Source: Thiocapsa roseilacustris
Lineage (GTDB): Bacteria; Pseudomonadota; Gammaproteobacteria; Chromatiales; Chromatiaceae
Reading direction: 5' to 3'
DNA length: 64,000 nucleotides
Assembly: GCF_041903755.1 (NCBI RefSeq)
Contig: NZ_JBBWVE010000014.1
Location: 62,001-126,000, forward strand
Shown here: positions 1-8,576 of the stretch, piece by piece
Layout of the letters: each line of letters begins with the position of its first letter
Numbering within the stretch: the stretch's first letter is position 1
The notes under the pieces: generated by a model
Database searches by the model: none
What the model was told of the DNA's origin: nothing
The model's input: only the letters and a program-made list of their open reading frames with translations
Translations under genes and position numbers: made by a program

Positions 1-389
1 AAGGCGCGGTCGGTCAGTCCTGGCGCGACGCGACCCCCGCGCAGCAACGCGCACTGGTCAACGGCTTTAAACAGGTCTTGGTCCGAACCTATGCGCGCTC
101 GATCCTGAGCTATTCGGGCGAAGAGATCCGCTACCTGCCGATCAAGCCGGGTCGCCAGCCCTCCACCGTCACCGTCTCCACCGAGATCCTCTCGCCCGGT
201 TCCGCGCCGATCCCGGTCGACTATCGGATGCACAACAACGCCGGAGGCTGGAAGGTCTACGACGTGGTCATCAACAATGCCAGCCTGGTCGGGAACTACC
301 GCACGAGCTTCGCAAACGAGATCCGCCGGGGCGGGATCGACGGTCTGATCGCAACGCTCGGCGAGATGAATACCCGGACGCGCGAATGA
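1..389 (+). CDS. mlaC: MlaC, phospholipid-binding ABC transport protein (5' end missing)
   Basis: Periplasmic shuttle of the Mla system, which moves phospholipids between the outer-membrane MlaA complex and the inner-membrane MlaFEDB ABC transporter. The frame is open from base 3, so only the C-terminal ~128 residues are present. They show the family pattern: a WRDATPAQQ turn, FKQVLVRTYA, a beta-rich stretch, then the VYDVVINNASLVGNYR block and a terminal helix. The stop overlaps the start of mlaB by 4 bases, so the two are translationally coupled. The signal peptide and mlaFED would lie upstream of the window. Confidence 0.88.
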   Translation, partial: GAVGQSWRDATPAQQRALVNGFKQVLVRTYARSILSYSGEEIRYLPIKPGRQPSTVTVSTEILSPGSAPIPVDYRMHNNAGGWKVYDVVINNASLVGNYRTSFANEIRRGGIDGLIATLGEMNTRTRE

Positions 390-700
390 AGGAGGCGCGA
401 CTGACGCCCCTCGGCGAGGGGCGTTATTCTCTGGACGGCGTGCTGGACTTCTCGACGGTCAACCGTGTCGCCGTCGGCGGAATCGCCTTGTTCAAGCGGG
501 ATGCCTTGGTCGATATCGACCTTGCCGGTGTGGAGTCCGCGAACAGCGCGGGGCTCGCACTCTTGCTGGAGTGGTTGGACGTCGCCCGTGCGCGTGGCGC
601 CCGTGTGACCTATCGGAACCTGCCGGATTCGCTAGTGCGGATCGCTGCCGTGTCGAACCTCGCCGCACTCTTGCCTATGGAAACCGCCATCGGTCGCTGA
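386..700 (+). CDS. mlaB: MlaB, STAS-domain subunit of the Mla phospholipid transporter
   Basis: A 104-residue single STAS domain, the cytoplasmic accessory subunit that binds the MlaF ATPase. Visible are the central DIDLAGVESANSAGLALLL segment, with the serine region typical of STAS proteins, and the alternating beta/alpha pattern. The start ATG overlaps the mlaC stop (ATGA). In many gammaproteobacteria a bolA/ibaG gene follows between mlaB and murA; none can be read here, and the space instead holds a palindromic repeat unit. Confidence 0.8.
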   Translation: MKEARLTPLGEGRYSLDGVLDFSTVNRVAVGGIALFKRDALVDIDLAGVESANSAGLALLLEWLDVARARGARVTYRNLPDSLVRIAAVSNLAALLPMETAIGR

Positions 701-823
701 GGCTCCGGCGCCGCGGGTGCGTCTTTGCCCGGATGTCGACGCGCCCTGCGCGCCCCCGCCGTCGACCACATCAATCCAACCGTTTCCGAGACCTCATTTC
801 CGAATGCTATGTTTTTTAATATC

Positions 824-910
824 TTAAACCGCGCCAACTCCGGCGGTCGTCAAGTCTGCCCGGGCCGATCCCACCCAAGAACATCGCATGCCGCTCTGTG
901 CGCGGTTTAA
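824..910. repeat. Palindrome-ended intergenic unit (family A), single copy in murA leader
   Basis: An 87 bp unit bounded by TTAAACCGCG and CGCGGTTTAA, ending 7 bases before the murA ATG. An AT-rich run (about 810-823) precedes it. Its interior closely matches the reverse complement of the unit at 24763-24849, and more loosely that of 13916-14002. The murA ribosome-binding region (AAGG) touches the right end, so the hairpin could influence murA translation. The rest of 701-917 shows nothing recognisable. Confidence 0.85.
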
Positions 911-917
911 GGTCTTC

Positions 918-2192
918 ATGGATAAGCTTCTCATCACAGGCGGTACCCCGTTGCAGGGTCGGGTTCGCGCGTCCGGCGCGAAGAACGCCGCCTTGCCGAT
1001 CCTCGCCGCCACCCTCCTAGCCGATGCGCCCGTCACACTCGGCAACATCCCGCGTCTGCGCGACATCCGAACCACGTTGGAGCTGCTCGGACGCATGGGT
1101 GCCTCCTTGTCGCTCGAAGACGGATGCAGGGTCGAGGTGCAGCCCCGCGAGCTGACCAGCTTCGCCGCGCCCTACGAGCTGGTGAAGACCATGCGCGCCT
1201 CGATCCTGGTGCTCGGACCGCTGCTTGCCCGCTACGGGCAGGCCGATGTCTCCCTGCCGGGTGGTTGCGCGATCGGGGCGCGGCCGGTCAACCTGCATAT
1301 CGATGGCCTGCGCGCCATGGGTGCCGAGATCCATGTGGAGGGCGGCTACATCCGGGCGCGTGCGCAACGGCTGCATGGCGCGCGTCTGGTCATGGATCTG
1401 GTTTCGGTCACCGGGACCGAGAATCTGCTGATGGCCGCGACCTTGGCCAAGGGCGAGACCCTGATCGAGAATGCGGCGCGCGAGCCCGAGGTGATCGATC
1501 TTGCCGAGTTTCTGATCGCCCTGGGTGCGCGCATCGAGGGCGCCGGAACCGACCGGATCTACATACAGGGCGTGGAGCGTCTCGGCGGTGCAGTCTACGA
1601 GGTCATGCCCGATCGCATCGAGACCGGGACCTTCCTGGTTGGCGCGGCCATGACCGGCGGCTGTGTTACGGTCACCCACACGCGGCCGGATTGTCTGGAT
1701 GCCGTGCTTCAGAAGCTGCGCGAGGCCGGCGCCGAGATCGAGGTCGGCACGGACTCGATCCGGCTCGACATGCAGGGCAAACGCCCGCGCGCCGTCGACA
1801 TCCACACGGCCCCGCATCCCGCGTTTCCGACCGACATGCAGGCCCAGTTCTGTGCCTTGAACAGCATCGCCGAAGGGGTCGGGACCATCACCGAGACCAT
1901 CTTCGAGAACCGTTTCATGCATGTGCTCGAGCTGCAGCGTATGGGCGCGGACATCCGCATCGAGGGTAATGTCGCCATCTGCCGCGGTGTGGAGCGACTC
2001 ACCGCCGCGCCCGTCATGGCGACCGATCTGCGCGCCTCGGCCGGTCTGGTGCTGGCCGGGCTCGTCGCCTCGGGCGAGACGCTGATCGACCGCATCTATC
2101 ACCTCGACCGCGGTTATGACAACATCGAGGCAAAGCTCTCGGCCCTGGGCGCGGCGATTCGCCGAACCGAAGGGGCAGGGACGAGCCGATAG
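918..2192 (+). CDS. murA: UDP-N-acetylglucosamine 1-carboxyvinyltransferase MurA
   Basis: Cytoplasmic enzyme of the first committed peptidoglycan step: it transfers enolpyruvate from PEP to UDP-GlcNAc. The protein has 424 residues, normal for the family. The N-terminus MDKLLITGGTPLQG and the SGAKNAALPIL motif are canonical. The catalytic cysteine is about residue 117 in LPGGCAIG; this is the residue alkylated by fosfomycin, so the enzyme should be of the sensitive type. I chose the ATG at 918 over the in-frame ATG at 888, because the 10 extra residues would come from the upstream repeat unit. hisG follows 32 bases downstream. Confidence 0.96.
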   Translation: MDKLLITGGTPLQGRVRASGAKNAALPILAATLLADAPVTLGNIPRLRDIRTTLELLGRMGASLSLEDGCRVEVQPRELTSFAAPYELVKTMRASILVLGPLLARYGQADVSLPGGCAIGARPVNLHIDGLRAMGAEIHVEGGYIRARAQRLHGARLVMDLVSVTGTENLLMAATLAKGETLIENAAREPEVIDLAEFLIALGARIEGAGTDRIYIQGVERLGGAVYEVMPDRIETGTFLVGAAMTGGCVTVTHTRPDCLDAVLQKLREAGAEIEVGTDSIRLDMQGKRPRAVDIHTAPHPAFPTDMQAQFCALNSIAEGVGTITETIFENRFMHVLELQRMGADIRIEGNVAICRGVERLTAAPVMATDLRASAGLVLAGLVASGETLIDRIYHLDRGYDNIEAKLSALGAAIRRTEGAGTSR

Positions 2193-2224
2193 GGGCTACT
2201 CGCAGCCAACAGGACAGCGACATT

Positions 2225-2926
2225 ATGAGTCTCGACACGCCGCTTACCATCGCGCTCTCCAAGGGTCGGATCTTCGACGAGACCCTGCCGCTCCTGGCCC
2301 ATGCCGGCATCGAGCCGCTCGACGACCCCGAGACCAGCCGCAAGCTGATCCTCGAGACCAACATGCCGCATGTGCGCTTTCTCATCATCCGCGCGAGCGA
2401 CGTGCCGACCTATGTCCAATACGGCGCCGCGGATCTGGGCGTGTCGGGCAAGGATGTGCTGCTTGAGCACGGCGGCGAGGGGCTCTACGAGCCGCTCGAC
2501 CTCGGTATCGCGCGCTGTCGTCTGATGGTCGCCGGTCTGCCGGATGTGGCCGCACCCGCGACGCGGCGGCTGCGGATCGCGACCAAATATGTCAAAAGCG
2601 CTGAGCGCTACTATGCCTCCAAGGGTGAGCAGGTCGAGATCATCAAGCTCTACGGCTCGATGGAGCTCGCTCCACTGGTCCATCTGTCCGATCGGATCGT
2701 CGATTTGGTGGAGAGCGGCAACACCCTGAAGGCCAACGGTCTGGTCCCGCTCGAGCACATCGCCGACATCAGCTCGCGCCTGGTGGTCAACAAGGCATCT
2801 TGGAAGATGAAACATTCCGGGGTCACGACCTTGCTGGACGCGCTGCGCGAGGCCGTGGCGAGCCGATCGGCACCAGCCCAATCGGCCCAAACCCAATCGG
2901 ATCGGTCGCGCGGGCCGGGGAGCTGA
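2225..2926 (+). CDS. hisG: ATP phosphoribosyltransferase, short form HisG
   Basis: First enzyme of histidine biosynthesis: condenses ATP with PRPP. At 233 residues it lacks the C-terminal allosteric domain of long HisG. It is therefore the short form, which in other bacteria needs the HisZ regulatory subunit; hisZ is not in this window. Motifs include ALSKGRIF at the N-terminus, GAADLGVSGKDVL, and the PRPP loop around VDLVESGNTLKANGL. It sits in a murA-hisG-hisD order, with hisD starting 6 bases after its stop. The last ~18 residues are a low-complexity Gln/Ser tail. Confidence 0.95.
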   Translation: MSLDTPLTIALSKGRIFDETLPLLAHAGIEPLDDPETSRKLILETNMPHVRFLIIRASDVPTYVQYGAADLGVSGKDVLLEHGGEGLYEPLDLGIARCRLMVAGLPDVAAPATRRLRIATKYVKSAERYYASKGEQVEIIKLYGSMELAPLVHLSDRIVDLVESGNTLKANGLVPLEHIADISSRLVVNKASWKMKHSGVTTLLDALREAVASRSAPAQSAQTQSDRSRGPGS

Positions 2927-2932
2927 GCATCC

Positions 2933-4261
2933 ATGAGCATGATGAGACGTCTCTCGACGACGGCCCCTGACTTCCACGCCGACTTGGACGGCCTGCTCGC
3001 CTGGGATTCGGTCTCGGACGATCGGGTTCAGCAAACGGTCGCCGATATCATCGGCGACCTGCGCACGCGCGGCGATGCGGCGCTGCTCGACTACACGACG
3101 CGCTTCGACCGCTGGACGCCGGCATCCGCCGCCGATCTGGAGATCCCGCGGGTGCGCCTGGAAGAGGCTTGGGGACGCATACCCGATGTCCAGCGCGAGG
3201 CCCTGCAGACCGCCGCCGCCCGCATCCGCGCCTATGCCGAGCAGCAAAGGATCGAGAGTTGGAGCTACACCGAGGCCGACGGCACCCTGCTGGGACAGCA
3301 GGTGACGCCCTTGGATCGTGTCGGGCTCTATGTACCGGGCGGCAAGGCGGCCTATCCCTCCTCGGTCCTCATGAACGCCATCCCGGCTAAGGTCGCCGGC
3401 GTCGGCGAGCTCATCATGGTGGTGCCCACGCCCGACGGTGAGCTCAACGAGCTGGTCCTGGCCGCGGCCCATATCGCGGGAACGGATCGCGCCTTCGCCG
3501 TCGGCGGGGCGCAGGCGGTCGCCGCGCTCGCCTTCGGGACCGAGACCATCCCGGGTGTCGACAAGATCGTCGGACCCGGCAACATCTATGTGGCGACGGC
3601 CAAACGGGCGGTGTTCGGGCAGGTCGGCATCGACATGGTCGCCGGCCCCTCCGAGATCCTGGTTGTCTGCGACGGCGGGACGGATCCGGACTGGATCGCG
3701 ATGGACCTCTTCTCGCAGGCCGAGCACGACGAGGACGCGCAATCCATCCTGGTCAGCTGGGATGCCGACTTCCTGGATCGAGTCACCGCGAGTATCGAGC
3801 GTTTGCTCCCGACCATGGAGCGCGCGACCATCATCGCGACCGCCTTGCGCGGGCGCGGGGCCATGATCCAGGCGCGTGATCTCGATGATGCCGTCGCCGT
3901 CGCCAATCGGATTGCGCCCGAGCATTTGGAGCTGTCGGTCGAGGACCCGCAGGCCATCGTGGGCAGGGTCCGCCATGCCGGCGCCATCTTTATGGGGCGC
4001 TACACAGCCGAGGCGGTCGGCGACTATTGCGCCGGGCCGAACCATGTCTTGCCGACCTCGCGCACGGCGCGCTTTTCATCCCCGCTGGGTGTCTACGACT
4101 TCCAGAAGCGTTCGAGCCTGATTATGGCCTCGGCCGCCGGTGCGGCGCAGTTGGCCAAGACCGCCTCGGTGTTGGCGAGAGGGGAGGGGCTCACCGCACA
4201 TGCACGCTCGGCGGAATATCGCGGCGCGGCGCAGTCACCGGTCGAGCCTGGTTTATCCTAG
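2933..4261 (+). CDS. hisD: Histidinol dehydrogenase HisD
   Basis: Catalyses the last two oxidations of histidine synthesis (L-histidinol to L-histidine) with NAD and one zinc per subunit. The protein has 442 residues, close to family length. The glycine-rich YVPGGKAAYPSSVLMNAIPA block, AGPSEILVV, and FSQAEHDEDAQ (the Gln/His zinc ligand pair) are visible, as is GPNHVLPTS near the C-terminus. It overlaps nothing. The downstream hisC is separated by 154 bases that contain a long hexanucleotide-armed hairpin. Confidence 0.96.
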   Translation: MSMMRRLSTTAPDFHADLDGLLAWDSVSDDRVQQTVADIIGDLRTRGDAALLDYTTRFDRWTPASAADLEIPRVRLEEAWGRIPDVQREALQTAAARIRAYAEQQRIESWSYTEADGTLLGQQVTPLDRVGLYVPGGKAAYPSSVLMNAIPAKVAGVGELIMVVPTPDGELNELVLAAAHIAGTDRAFAVGGAQAVAALAFGTETIPGVDKIVGPGNIYVATAKRAVFGQVGIDMVAGPSEILVVCDGGTDPDWIAMDLFSQAEHDEDAQSILVSWDADFLDRVTASIERLLPTMERATIIATALRGRGAMIQARDLDDAVAVANRIAPEHLELSVEDPQAIVGRVRHAGAIFMGRYTAEAVGDYCAGPNHVLPTSRTARFSSPLGVYDFQKRSSLIMASAAGAAQLAKTASVLARGEGLTAHARSAEYRGAAQSPVEPGLS

Positions 4262-4394
4262 TGGAGCAATGCAGAGATTCCGAGACCGTCCGAGATCGTC
4301 CTCGTTGTCGTTGTCGTAATCGATCATCGATACGGCCACGACCACGACAACGACAACGACAACGAACGGTCTCGACACATCTGCCGCGCTGCAC
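4261..4394. repeat. TTGTCG/CGACAA hairpin element S1 between hisD and hisC
   Basis: An imperfect inverted repeat of about 134 bp. The inner arms are hexanucleotide runs: (TTGTCG) on the left and (CGACAA) on the right around an ATCGATCATCGAT centre. The outer arms pair GCAGAGATTCCGAGACCGT with ACGGTCTCGACACATCTGC. The outer flanks match those of the copy at 27640-27761, so this is a defined element and not a random microsatellite. It lies inside what should be a co-transcribed his operon. Confidence 0.85.
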
Positions 4395-4415
4395 TATGAC
4401 CTTCGCGAGACGCCC

Positions 4416-5492
4416 ATGCATGACCTGATCAGCCAGCTCATTCGTCCCGATATCCGTGCACTGACGGCCTACCACGTTCCGGATCCGGCGGGACTGGTGA
4501 AGCTCGATGCCATGGAGAACCCCTACGGTTGGCCGCAGGCCCTCAAGGTCGAGTGGCTCGAGGTCCTGCATGAGCTCGCCCTGAACCGCTATCCGGACCC
4601 GCAGGGCACGGCGGTCCAGGCGGCCTTGCGCGAGGCGATGGGCATCCCGTCCGAGATGGGCGTACTCCTGGGGAACGGCTCGGACGAGCTCATCCAGATG
4701 CTCGCCATGGCTGTCGCCCGGCCCGGACGCAAAGTCCTGTCGCTCGATCCGGGCTTCGTCATGTATCGGATGATCGCCCGCTTCGCCGGGATGGACTATG
4801 TCGGCGTCCCTTTGCGCCAGGGCGACTTCTCGATCGATCTTCCGGTCATGCTCGACGCCGTCGAGCGCGAGCAGCCGGCATTGATCTATCTCGCCTATCC
4901 GAACAACCCGACCGGCAATCGCTTCGATGCCGACGACATGGTACGCATCATCGAGGCAGCGCCGGGCCTGGTCATCGTCGACGAGGCCTATGCGCCATTC
5001 ACCGATTGCAGTTTCTTGGGTCTTCTTGGCGACTGGCAGAACCTCCTGGTCATGCGCACGGTCTCGAAGATGGGGCTTGCCGGGATCCGGTTGGGTTATC
5101 TGGTTGGTCCGCAGGCCTGGCTCGAGCAGATCGACAAGGTGCGTCTGCCGTACAACATCAACGTCTTGACCCAGGCATCCGCGGCCTTCGCACTGAAGCA
5201 CAAACCGCTTCTCGACGAGCAGGCACGGATGATTCGAGCCGAGCGTCAGCGTCTTCAGACCGCGCTCTCGACCCTGAACGGGGTCCACGCCTATCCGAGC
5301 GAGGCCAATTTCATCCTGATGCGTGTCGCCGAAGATCGCGCCGACAGCATCTTCCAGGGGCTGAAGGATCAGGGTATCTTGATCAAGAACCTCAACGGCG
5401 CGCACCCGATGCTGAAGGACTGTTTGCGGGTAACGGTCGGTCGGGCCGAGGAGAACGCCGTCTTTCTGAGTGCACTGACCGGGCTCTTGTAG
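4416..5492 (+). CDS. hisC: Histidinol-phosphate aminotransferase HisC
   Basis: PLP-dependent fold-type I aminotransferase converting imidazole-acetol phosphate and glutamate to histidinol phosphate. The protein has 358 residues. Visible are LDAMENPYG at the N-terminus (substrate-binding Asn/Pro), YPNNPTGN, IVDEAYAPF, and the PLP lysine in TVSKMGLAGIRLGYL. Its position after hisD supports HisC over other class I/II aminotransferases. The intervening hairpin S1 may uncouple its expression from hisGD. Confidence 0.94.
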   Translation: MHDLISQLIRPDIRALTAYHVPDPAGLVKLDAMENPYGWPQALKVEWLEVLHELALNRYPDPQGTAVQAALREAMGIPSEMGVLLGNGSDELIQMLAMAVARPGRKVLSLDPGFVMYRMIARFAGMDYVGVPLRQGDFSIDLPVMLDAVEREQPALIYLAYPNNPTGNRFDADDMVRIIEAAPGLVIVDEAYAPFTDCSFLGLLGDWQNLLVMRTVSKMGLAGIRLGYLVGPQAWLEQIDKVRLPYNINVLTQASAAFALKHKPLLDEQARMIRAERQRLQTALSTLNGVHAYPSEANFILMRVAEDRADSIFQGLKDQGILIKNLNGAHPMLKDCLRVTVGRAEENAVFLSALTGLL

Positions 5493-5532
5493 CCTGATGA
5501 TCAGGCGGCGCCACCCGAACGGGAAGAATTCG

Positions 5533-6129
5533 ATGACGCTGAAGACCCAACCGCAGTATGGATTCGAGGACTACCTCGCTGCCGAGCGCGCGGGTCGCGA
5601 TGCCAAGCATGAGTACGTGAACGGCGAGGTGTTCGCCATGACGGGCGCCTCCTTCAATCACAACCTGATCGTGCTCAATCTGGGAAGCGAGCTGCGCGCC
5701 CGACTGAAGGGTTCACCCTGTTACGTGCTGCCGAGCGACATGCGGGTTCGTATCGAAGCGGCGAACGCCGGGAAGTATCCGGATCTGACGGCACTGTGCG
5801 AAGCGCCTCGTTTCCACGACGATCGACAGGATGTGCTGCTGAACCCGGCGCTGATCGTCGAAGTTCTGTCCGTATCGACCGAAGCCTACGATCGCGGCGG
5901 CAAGTTCGCGACCTACCGCCGACTGCCGAGCCTCGAAGAATACGCCCTGGTCAGCCAGGATCAGCCGCTGGTCGAGGTTTTTTCCCGCCAGCCGGACGGC
6001 CGTTGGGTACTGAGCGAGAGCGAGGGGCTTGATGCGGAGGTGGTCTTTTCCTCTCTCGGGTGCCGGGTCGCGATGCGGGAGATCTACGATAAGGTGGATT
6101 TCGAGCAGGGGAGTGATCGAGGAGACTGA
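5533..6129 (+). CDS. Uma2-family (DUF820) putative endonuclease
   Basis: A 198-residue protein of the Uma2/DUF820 family, which has a PD-(D/E)xK nuclease fold and is common in multiple copies in cyanobacteria and Chromatiaceae; its biological role is unknown. Landmarks are the N-terminal helix YLAAERAGRDAKHEYVNGEV, the aspartate in YPDLTALCE, and the ALIVEVLSVSTEAYDRGGK core (E-x-L-S-x-S-T). I took the ATG at 5533 over one at 5497 because family members begin shortly before the FEDYLAAE helix. It follows hisC closely and could be co-transcribed. A second, more divergent Uma2 gene is at 36525. Confidence 0.85.
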   Translation: MTLKTQPQYGFEDYLAAERAGRDAKHEYVNGEVFAMTGASFNHNLIVLNLGSELRARLKGSPCYVLPSDMRVRIEAANAGKYPDLTALCEAPRFHDDRQDVLLNPALIVEVLSVSTEAYDRGGKFATYRRLPSLEEYALVSQDQPLVEVFSRQPDGRWVLSESEGLDAEVVFSSLGCRVAMREIYDKVDFEQGSDRGD

Positions 6130-6177
6130 CCGGGACGCCTTGAAGCGACCGAACGACGATGGAGCAGCGTTCGTAAC

Positions 6178-6669
6178 CTATGGGGCAATGTCCTCGATTC
6201 GAATCGGATCACCCGCGCTCAGTCCCAACTCGGCGGCGCGCCCCGCCCGCAGCTCGAGCACCTGATCGACCGCTCGCTTGAAGGGGCCGTAGCTCGGGCA
6301 GGACGCCTCGAGGCAGGGCGGCACCTGCTCGGCCATTGCCACGACCCGACCTTCGTACATGAAGATCAGGTCGAGCGCGACCGGGACGTTCTTCATCCAC
6401 ATCCGGATCGGGCGCGAGGGGTCGGCGGGGAACAGCATCCCGCGATCGTCCGCAAGGGCCGGTCTGAACATGAGGCCGAGTGCGCGCTGCTGCGGCGTGC
6501 GCGCGACTTCCAGTTGGATGGTCGCCGAGCCCACCTCGGCCTTGGCCGATATCGGCAGGTATTGGGGTTCGCTCGCAGGCGCAGCGCCGATCGCGATGTT
6601 TATGGACAACCAGAGTGCCGCAGCGGCGGCCGGGAGGACGAGGTGAAGGCTTCTCGGTCGGGCGGTCAT
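6178..6669 (-). CDS. DUF192-family exported protein
   Basis: A 163-residue protein with an N-terminal hydrophobic signal or anchor (about residues 9-29), followed by one DUF192 domain. Family landmarks are RTPQQRALGLMFRP, GMLFPADPSRPIRMWMKN, and the VLELRAGRAAELGLSAGD end. DUF192 proteins are small, usually exported, and of unresolved function. I used the ATG at 6669; an alternative at 6702 would add 11 residues before the signal. It is divergent from the CIA30 gene, only 51 bases away. Confidence 0.85.
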   Translation of the reverse strand: MTARPRSLHLVLPAAAAALWLSINIAIGAAPASEPQYLPISAKAEVGSATIQLEVARTPQQRALGLMFRPALADDRGMLFPADPSRPIRMWMKNVPVALDLIFMYEGRVVAMAEQVPPCLEASCPSYGPFKRAVDQVLELRAGRAAELGLSAGDPIRIEDIAP

Positions 6670-6720
6670 GGGGTCATCCGGTTGTGTGACGTCAAAGATC
6701 ACCTATCTTTGCATGGGGCA

Positions 6721-7332
6721 ATGTATCAAGGTCGTTCTCTCGGTTCCATTATCGTGGGGTTGCTGCTCATGCTCGCTATCCTCAATCCATCCCTCGCGGA
6801 CGGGGGTCTGATCGACGATTTCTCCCGTGCGGACGGTCTCTCGGTACTGGGTACGCCTTGGCGAGCCGTGACCGACCAGGTCATGGGCGGGCGCTCGGAG
6901 GGGGCCATCAAGCGGCGTGTTCTCGACGGGCGGCAGGCGCTCTGTCTCGCCGGCGAGGTCAGTCTGGCGAACAACGGCGGTTTCGTGCAGGCGATGCTGG
7001 ATCTGACCCAGCCGGGCGGTCCCGAGACCGGGTTGGATGCGAGCACGTTCGACGGGGTTCGGCTCTTGGTGCACGGCAACCGCGAGGTCTACAACCTCCA
7101 TCTCAAATCCACGGCGACCCTTCTGCCCTGGCAGTCCTATCGCGCCACCTTCGTCGCCGGACCCGAGTGGCGCGAGGTGCATCTGCCCTTCGAGTCCTTC
7201 GAGCCGCATCGCCTGGTCCAGCGGCTTGATACCCGTCGACTGACCAAGCTCGGGATCCTCGGCATCGGTCGTGTGTTTCACGCCGATGTCTGTATCGCCG
7301 AGGTCGGCTTCTATCGTCTGAAGCGGGATTGA
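6721..7332 (+). CDS. CIA30-family protein with signal peptide
   Basis: A 203-residue protein with a clear signal peptide (hydrophobic residues about 9-22, cleavage likely near SLADGG), then a CIA30-type beta-jelly-roll. The segments IDDFSRADGLSVLGTPWRAV, VMGGRSEGAI and the NNGGFVQ strand match the family named after mitochondrial complex I assembly factor NDUFAF1. Bacterial members are widespread and uncharacterised. The C-terminal VCIAEVGFYRL strand is typical. It starts with ATG at 6721; the longer open frame upstream overlaps the DUF192 gene and is not credible. Confidence 0.8.
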   Translation: MYQGRSLGSIIVGLLLMLAILNPSLADGGLIDDFSRADGLSVLGTPWRAVTDQVMGGRSEGAIKRRVLDGRQALCLAGEVSLANNGGFVQAMLDLTQPGGPETGLDASTFDGVRLLVHGNREVYNLHLKSTATLLPWQSYRATFVAGPEWREVHLPFESFEPHRLVQRLDTRRLTKLGILGIGRVFHADVCIAEVGFYRLKRD

Positions 7333-7377
7333 TGCTCCTCTGCTTGGCTCGCGCTCGACTTCACCTGTCCAAAGTCC

Positions 7378-7464
7378 GTCATTCCAAACGCCACCGTGCC
7401 CGCGGCCAACCTGACCGAGCAAGAGCTCGTCGACCTGGCGGCCTCTCTGCTCTCCCTACGCTGA
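7378..7464 (+). pseudogene. Possible cytochrome c C-terminal remnant
   Basis: Directly after the CIA30 stop and in the same frame, about 28 codons read through to a TGA at 7462. The last ~18 codons read PAANLTEQELVDLAASLLSLR, which looks like the final helix of a class I c-type cytochrome (LTEQEL.DLAA.L.SL). No CXXCH haem motif or start precedes it. It may be a deletion relic or chance. It overlaps the end of the minus-strand gene at 7456. Confidence 0.25.
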
Positions 7465-8574
7465 CTCTTGGCGGTCGGCCGAGCGGTCATCGCGGTCATC
7501 GCGGGCGTCTCGGGGAATCGGCATCCAAGCGTCGGCAGGCAAGGGCCGCGGCAGCGGGGTGACCTTCAGGCTCGGCGTCTCGTGTCGCGCGATCAGGACG
7601 AGGATCAGGAGCGCGGGCATTACGAACGACAAGAGGCGCAGCGGCGAGCCCTCCGGGGCGCCGAACAGCAGGATCCCCGGACCGATGGCCAAGAGACCGG
7701 CGATGGTCATGAGTCCGAGTGTGCGTCTCGCCAGTGCGAGCCAGCGCTGCCGCAACCAGGTCCGGTGAAAGTCGGCGGGCGGGGCGCCGAGTGTCGCGAC
7801 GAGATGTTCCAAGGTCCGCGCGAGCTTGGCCTCGACATCCGGGGTGCGTGCCGGCTCGGCAGCCTGGATGCGCAGATGGGCACGCCAACCCCCGTTGAAC
7901 GGACGTAAGGACCGCCACGCCCATCCCAACACCGCCAGCAGATCCTCCGGTGGACGGATCGACCGCTGAGGGGTCGGAAGGAGCCGGATCTCGGCAGGCA
8001 TCCCATGTCCGACCTGTGCGTCGAGCTCGATGCCGATCCCGTAGAGGTCCGTCAAGGCGCGCAGGAAGACGAGACGCACCGCCCCGTTCGAGCCCCCGTC
8101 GGTGCCCGGGTCGACCTCGATTCGATAACTGCAGGCCACCCGCACACCGCCGAGCCTCGGGAACTGGCGCCTCGGATCCACCGCATCGACCCGCTCGATC
8201 AGGGCCTTCGGGTCAGGCCCGTCGCTGCGCAGGGTCGCGACGCGACCGGCCACGTCGGTCAGCGTCCGGATCAAACGGAAGTGTTGTCGACCCGGGTTCT
8301 CGAGGACGAGCGTCTCGGTCAGTCCGCCCGGACCATCCTGCGTGCCCGGATACTCTTTTAGTTTGAAACGGATACGGCGCGCCAGTCGGTCGCTCCCGGC
8401 GAGATCGACATGTCGCCCCCGACGCGTAAAGGGCTCCGCAAGGGCCAGGATCTCGTGATGCGTGAGCGGGATGCGCGGCTGACGTCGCGCGTCCTCGGTT
8501 CGCCCGGACTTGCGGGGCTTGTCCCGCTTGATCGGCGGCGGCCAGAGCGGTCGCATCGGCTTCGGCGCATACAT
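7456..8574 (-). CDS. Hypothetical protein with two C-terminal membrane segments
   Basis: A 372-residue protein I do not recognise. The first ~275 residues are soluble, basic at the start (proline, arginine and lysine rich) and then mixed alpha/beta, with no motif I can assign. Two hydrophobic segments follow at about 283-303 (LGLMTIAGLLAIGPGILLFG) and 310-330. A short proline-rich and charged tail (DARDDRDDRSADRQ) ends it. The ATG at 8574 lies only 2 bases from a palindromic repeat unit and has no clear Shine-Dalgarno sequence, so an internal ATG near 8556 is possible. Confidence 0.6.
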   Translation of the reverse strand: MYAPKPMRPLWPPPIKRDKPRKSGRTEDARRQPRIPLTHHEILALAEPFTRRGRHVDLAGSDRLARRIRFKLKEYPGTQDGPGGLTETLVLENPGRQHFRLIRTLTDVAGRVATLRSDGPDPKALIERVDAVDPRRQFPRLGGVRVACSYRIEVDPGTDGGSNGAVRLVFLRALTDLYGIGIELDAQVGHGMPAEIRLLPTPQRSIRPPEDLLAVLGWAWRSLRPFNGGWRAHLRIQAAEPARTPDVEAKLARTLEHLVATLGAPPADFHRTWLRQRWLALARRTLGLMTIAGLLAIGPGILLFGAPEGSPLRLLSFVMPALLILVLIARHETPSLKVTPLPRPLPADAWMPIPRDARDDRDDRSADRQESA

Positions 8575-8576
8575 GC

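Noticed and set aside
2114..4045. Long minus-strand open frame (643 codons) opposite hisG/hisD
   Set aside because: It is antisense to well-conserved genes, has the Asp/Gly/Arg/His-rich composition of GC-rich shadow frames, and no domain pattern. The same applies to antisense frames opposite pta (15705-17633), ureC (23057-24643), argS (25038-26912) and hsp70 (49062-51185).
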